Source: Pseudomonadota bacterium
Lineage (GTDB): Bacteria > Desulfobacterota > Desulfovibrionia > Desulfovibrionales > Desulfovibrionaceae
Assembly (NCBI GenBank): GCA_023435825.1
Contig: JAEZMB010000251.1
Location: 1 to 9,079 of the forward strand
Length of the DNA: 9,079 nucleotides
Direction of reading: 5' to 3'
In this document: piece by piece, positions 5,412-9,079 of the stretch
Numbering within the stretch: the stretch's first letter is position 1
How the letters are laid out: every line of letters starts with the position of its first letter
The notes under the pieces: generated by a model
Seen by the model: the letters and a program-made list of their open reading frames with translations, nothing else
The model's database searches: none
What the model was told of the DNA's origin: nothing
Translations under genes and position numbers: made by a program

Positions 5412-7009
5412 GCGTCAACGACCTGCCCTGGCAGATCGAGTGGGACAAGAACACCTGCACCCTGTGCGGGCGCTGCACGTCCGTTTGCCCGGTCAACGCC
5501 ATAGAACTCGGCGTCCACCGCAAACGCACCGTCGAGGCCTTGCCGGGACTGCCCAAAAAGCCCACCAACAGCTATTCCATCTACCATGGCATCCGCCAGC
5601 GCACCGATCCGGCCTACCGCTGCATCGGCTGCGCCATGTGCAACATGGTCTGTCCCAATAACGCCATCGCCCCGCGCCTGCGCCCCGAAGCCACGACGCT
5701 CAAGTTCCACAACAACCGCGGCGGCGCGGCCCGCACCCGCGGCGGACGGCGCAACGACGGCGGCAGCCTGCTCGATCAGATCAAGTTCATCCGCATCTCC
5801 ATGCTCACCGACCCGGCCCTGGACGCCGGCCGCCACGAGTTCGAGCTGCGCACCCTGCTCGGACGCATCCAGCCGCCCGAAGAAGGCATCGCCGCCCTGG
5901 CCAATAATGGCTGGGTGCCGGCCGTGCGGGAAATCTACCCGCTCATGATCGGCTCCATGTCCTTTGGCGCGCTCTCCCCCAACATGTGGGAAGGCCTGGT
6001 CATGGGCGTGACGTACTTGAACGAAGAGCTGAACATGCCGGTGCGCATGTGCACGGGCGAGGGCGGCTGCCCGCCGCGCCTTTTGCGCTCGCGGTTCCTC
6101 AAGTACATGGTCCTGCAGATCGCCTCGGGCTACTTCGGCTGGGACGAGATCATCAAAGCCCTGCCGGACATGAAGGAAGACCCCTGCGCCATCGAGATCA
6201 AGTACGGCCAGGGAGCCAAGCCCGGCGACGGCGGCCTGCTCATGTGGTACAAGGTCAACAAGCTCATCGCCGCCATTCGCGGGGTGCCCCAGGGCGTGTC
6301 CCTGCCCAGCCCCCCGACCCACCAGACCCAGTACTCCATCGAAGAGTCCGTGGCCAAGATGATCCAGTCCATGTCCATGGCCTGGGGCTTCCGCGTGCCG
6401 GTCTATCCCAAGATCTCCGGCACCACGACCTCCACGGCGGTGCTTAATAACCTCGTGCGCAACCCCTACGCGGCAGGGCTCGCCATCGACGGCGAGGACG
6501 GCGGCACCGGCGCGGCCTACAACGTGTCCATGAACCACATGGGCCACCCCATCGCCACCAACCTGCGCGACTGCTACGACAACCTGGTCATCTCCGGCAA
6601 ACAAAACGAGATTCCACTCATCGCCGGCGGCGGCATCGGCAAGAACGGCAACCTGGCCGCCAACGCCGCCGCGCTGATCATGCTCGGGGCCAGCGCCGTG
6701 CAGTCCGGCAAATACATCATGCAGGCCGCCGCCGGCTGCGTCGGCTCCGAAGCCGACCGCTGCAACGTCTGCAACATCGGCGTGTGCCCCAAGGGCATCA
6801 CCTCCCAGGACCCGCGCGTGTACCGCCGGCTCGATCCCGAAAAAGTGGCCGAACGGCTGGTCGACGTCTTCCTGTCCTTCGACACCGAACTGCGCAAGAT
6901 CGTCGCGCCCCTTGGCCGGTCCACGTCCCTGCCCATCGGCATGTCCGACGGCCTGGGCATCAGCGACTACCACGTGGCCGAGCGCCTGAAGATCAAATAC
7001 GTGGTTTAA
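5375..7009 (+). CDS. gltB: Glutamate synthase, ferredoxin-FMN catalytic subunit (archaeal-type)
   Basis: Carries out the reductive step: ammonia plus 2-oxoglutarate to glutamate on FMN. It has 544 residues. The N-terminus is a two-cluster ferredoxin domain, C28-x2-C31-x2-C34-x3-CP and C83-x2-C86-x2-C89-x3-CP. The rest is the FMN-binding barrel of glutamate synthase: SMSFGALSP near 194, GEGG, GQGAKPGDGG at 278-287, SPPTHQ at 312-317, DGEDGGTGAA from 372 and AGGGIGKNG from 417. A cysteine group (C463, C466, C471, with C455 nearby) sits at the place of the 3Fe-4S cluster of GltB, but with C-x2-C-x4-C spacing. AAGAGG before ATG 5375 (GAGG at 5364-5367, seven bases away) fixes the start inside the preceding gene. 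The GATase and GXGXG parts of GltB are on either side as separate genes. The symbol refers to the GltB core; locus names vary among genomes. Confidence 0.92.
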   Translation: MQSTAVITPSTLSVNDLPWQIEWDKNTCTLCGRCTSVCPVNAIELGVHRKRTVEALPGLPKKPTNSYSIYHGIRQRTDPAYRCIGCAMCNMVCPNNAIAPRLRPEATTLKFHNNRGGAARTRGGRRNDGGSLLDQIKFIRISMLTDPALDAGRHEFELRTLLGRIQPPEEGIAALANNGWVPAVREIYPLMIGSMSFGALSPNMWEGLVMGVTYLNEELNMPVRMCTGEGGCPPRLLRSRFLKYMVLQIASGYFGWDEIIKALPDMKEDPCAIEIKYGQGAKPGDGGLLMWYKVNKLIAAIRGVPQGVSLPSPPTHQTQYSIEESVAKMIQSMSMAWGFRVPVYPKISGTTTSTAVLNNLVRNPYAAGLAIDGEDGGTGAAYNVSMNHMGHPIATNLRDCYDNLVISGKQNEIPLIAGGGIGKNGNLAANAAALIMLGASAVQSGKYIMQAAAGCVGSEADRCNVCNIGVCPKGITSQDPRVYRRLDPEKVAERLVDVFLSFDTELRKIVAPLGRSTSLPIGMSDGLGISDYHVAERLKIKYVV

Positions 7010-7046
7010 CCCGGGCGTCCTTTTACACGCACAAGGCGGCACGAAC

Positions 7047-9079
7047 ATGGCACAGCAAACCGTCACCATACACGGCATAGAAAACGGACAACGCGTCCAG
7101 TCCCGCATCCTGGAGGAGCGCATCCAGCGCGCCGTCACCCAGGGCGCGCGCGACCTTATCGTTGAAGCCTTCGGCCAGCACGGCATCGGCGGCCGGTTGT
7201 GGGTCTCCCGCGAGGAACCGATCAACGTACGCATCACCGGCTCGCCCGGCCAGCGCACCGGCTCCATGGGCTTCCCCGGCACCCGCATCGACATCGACGG
7301 CTCGGTCTCCGACGACATCGGCTGGCTCAACGCCGGAGCCGACATCGTCGTGCGCGGCAACGCCGGCAACGGCGCTTGCAACGCTATGGCCCAGGGCAAG
7401 GTCATGATCGCCGGCAACATCGGTTCGCGCGGCATGACCATGACCAAGCAGAACCCCAAGTACGCCGCGCCGGAACTCTTTGTCCTGGGCAGCGTGGGCG
7501 ACTACTTCGCCGAATTCATGGCCGGCGGCACGGCCGTGGTCTGCGGCTTCGAACCGCAAAACCCGGACAACGTGCTCGGCTATCGCCCCTGCGTCGGCAT
7601 GGTGGGCGGGCGCATCTTCTTCCGCGGCCCCCACAAAGGGTTTTCCCTGGCCGACGCCAAGCTCGTGGCCATTGACGACGCCACGTTTGGCTGGCTGACC
7701 GAAAACCTGAAGAAGTTCCTCGACGCCATCGGCCGGCCGGAACTGTTCGACACCCTGGCCAACCGCGACGACTGGCAGCTCATCGCCGCCCGGTCGCCCT
7801 ACGAAAAGACCGGCAAGACCCGCCGTCCCATGGGCGAATTCCGCTCTCAGGTCTGGGACGCGGAACTCGGCCGGGGCGGGCTTATCGGCGACCTCGACGA
7901 CTCCGACCGCAGCACCATCGGCCTTATCGTCACCGGCGAGCTGCGCCGGTTCGTGCCGGTCTGGGAAAACAAGAAATACCTCGCCCCCTGCCAGGCCAGC
8001 TGCCCCACCGGCATCCCGGTGCAGGAGCGCTGGCAGCTCGTGCGCGACGGGCTCATGGACGAAGCCATGGACCTGGCCCTGGCCTACACGCCCTTCCCGG
8101 CCACGGTCTGCGGCTACCTGTGCCCCAACCTGTGCATGCAGGGCTGCACCCGCAACGTCGGCACCTTGAAGCCCCTGGACACGGCCATGCTCGGCAAGGC
8201 CAACGTCAAGGCCGGCAAGATGCCGAAACTCCCGGAGCTGTCCGGCAAGCGCGTGGCCGTCATCGGCGGCGGCCCGGCCGGCATGTCCGTGGCCTGGCAG
8301 CTGCGGCTGGCCGGCCATGAAGCCGTGATCTACGATCCGGCCGAGAAGCTCGGCGGCAAGATCAGCTCGTCGATTCCGTCCAGCCGCATCCCGGCCGACG
8401 TGCTGGACGCCGAGATCGCCCGGGCCAGGGAGATCCTGCCCCACATCCAGACCCAAAAGGCCCTTTCGGCCGACGAGTTCGCCCAGATCGTCACGGACTA
8501 CGACTACGTGGTGCTGGCCGTTGGCGCGAACAAGCCGCGCATGTTGCCGGTTCCGGGCAAGGAACTGGCCACCCCGGCGCTGACCTTCCTCAAGGCCGCC
8601 AAGAAGGGCGTGGGCAAGGTCGGCAAGCGCGTGGTCATCATCGGCGCGGGCAACGTGGGCTGCGACGTGGCCACCGAAGCCGCACGCCTGGGGGCCGAGT
8701 CCATTACGCTCATCGACATCCAAAAGCCCGCCGCCTTTGGCAAGGAAAAGCACGACGCCGAGGACGTCGGCGCGGTCTTCAAGTGGCCCTGCTTCACCAA
8801 GGAGATCACGCCCGAGGGTGTCATGCTCCAGTCGGGCGAGCTGATCCCGGCCGACACGGTGCTGCTGTCCGTGGGCGACGTGCCGGACATCGAGTTCCTG
8901 GGCGACACCATCGCCACCGAACGCGGCCATGTGAAGGTCAACAACATCTTCCAGACGACTAACCCCAAGGTGTTCGCCATCGGCGACATCGTGAAGCCGG
9001 GGCTTCTCACCCAAGCCATCGGCATGGGCCGCGCCCCGGCCCCGGCCCAACCCGCGATACAGACCCGCAAGCGGCCCAG
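7047..9079 (+). CDS. Glutamate synthase GXGXG domain fused to GltD-like Fe-S/FAD/NAD(P)H oxidoreductase (3' end missing)
   Basis: Supplies electrons to the FMN subunit and the structural GXGXG domain. At least 677 codons; it runs off the window. Residues ~1-250 are the GltB C-terminal beta-helix, with Gly-rich repeats such as RGNAGNGAC (103-111). Residues ~310-370 are the Fe-S domain shared with GltD and dihydropyrimidine dehydrogenase: C315-x3-C319-P, then C355, C359-P, C363 and C367. From ~402 a two-dinucleotide flavin oxidoreductase follows, with FAD motif GGGPAG at 407-412, second motif GAGNVG at 533-538, and the C-terminal FAIGD motif. D557 follows the second motif where GltD usually has arginines. 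ATG 7047 lies 37 bases after the previous stop; AAGG at 7033-7036 is a weak ribosome-binding site. The last ~15 residues after GMGR (to 662) turn Pro/Ala rich. Calling it gltB/gltD-like is safer than either symbol. Confidence 0.9.
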   Translation, partial: MAQQTVTIHGIENGQRVQSRILEERIQRAVTQGARDLIVEAFGQHGIGGRLWVSREEPINVRITGSPGQRTGSMGFPGTRIDIDGSVSDDIGWLNAGADIVVRGNAGNGACNAMAQGKVMIAGNIGSRGMTMTKQNPKYAAPELFVLGSVGDYFAEFMAGGTAVVCGFEPQNPDNVLGYRPCVGMVGGRIFFRGPHKGFSLADAKLVAIDDATFGWLTENLKKFLDAIGRPELFDTLANRDDWQLIAARSPYEKTGKTRRPMGEFRSQVWDAELGRGGLIGDLDDSDRSTIGLIVTGELRRFVPVWENKKYLAPCQASCPTGIPVQERWQLVRDGLMDEAMDLALAYTPFPATVCGYLCPNLCMQGCTRNVGTLKPLDTAMLGKANVKAGKMPKLPELSGKRVAVIGGGPAGMSVAWQLRLAGHEAVIYDPAEKLGGKISSSIPSSRIPADVLDAEIARAREILPHIQTQKALSADEFAQIVTDYDYVVLAVGANKPRMLPVPGKELATPALTFLKAAKKGVGKVGKRVVIIGAGNVGCDVATEAARLGAESITLIDIQKPAAFGKEKHDAEDVGAVFKWPCFTKEITPEGVMLQSGELIPADTVLLSVGDVPDIEFLGDTIATERGHVKVNNIFQTTNPKVFAIGDIVKPGLLTQAIGMGRAPAPAQPAIQTRKRP

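Noticed and set aside
5408..7459. Long open frame on the minus strand (683 codons) across the ferredoxin-FMN gene
   Set aside because: It is antisense to a gene with clear conserved motifs. GC-rich codon use leaves few stops on the opposite strand; no ribosome-binding site or recognisable domain was seen.
7023..9050. Long open frame on the minus strand (675 codons) across the fused oxidoreductase
   Set aside because: It is antisense to a well-supported gene, and its product is rich in Gly, Ala, His, Arg and Asp in the pattern expected from reverse-strand reading.

Overview
The window is GC-rich bacterial DNA in which all seven protein genes lie on the + strand. The gene set suggests a GC-rich anaerobe, most likely a sulfate reducer of the Desulfovibrio/Solidesulfovibrio type. 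The pointers are a glutamate synthase split over three genes with extra ferredoxin-type clusters, and short G-run/C-run hairpin repeats between and inside genes. The organism call is an inference from these features and from recollection of such genomes; no search was possible.

Region 1 (1-3578) is a compact ABC-importer operon of the nitrate/sulfonate/taurine (NitT/TauT) family: ATPase (84-851), permease 1 (996-1853), permease 2 (1850-2614, overlapping by 4 bases) and a secreted substrate-binding protein (2634-3578). The two permeases resemble each other and probably form a heterodimeric channel. The substrate cannot be read from the sequence. Two inverted copies of a composite hairpin repeat (873-928 and 1028-1076) lie around the start of permease 1. 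One copy is inside the open reading frame and supplies much of its first ~36 residues.

Region 2 (3579-4280) is about 700 bases without a convincing gene. It opens with two diverged ~100-base elements (3578-3680 and 3719-3820) that share blocks of sequence, have complementary ends and can form similar nested stems, with one compensating base-pair change between them. The first begins on the last base of the binding-protein stop codon. Beyond them are small palindromes and an AT-rich leader before the next operon.

Region 3 (4281-9079, running off the window) is a split glutamate synthase: a class II glutamine amidotransferase (4281-5411), a ferredoxin-FMN synthase core (5375-7009, overlapping by 37 bases) and a GXGXG domain fused to a GltD-like Fe-S/FAD/NAD(P)H module (7047 onward, incomplete). 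Together they would release ammonia from glutamine, add it to 2-oxoglutarate at the FMN centre and bring in electrons through flavin and Fe-S clusters.

I found no tRNA, rRNA, CRISPR array, insertion sequence or phage gene. The points most worth a second look are the paired structured elements at 3578-3820 and the repeat-encoded start of permease 1.
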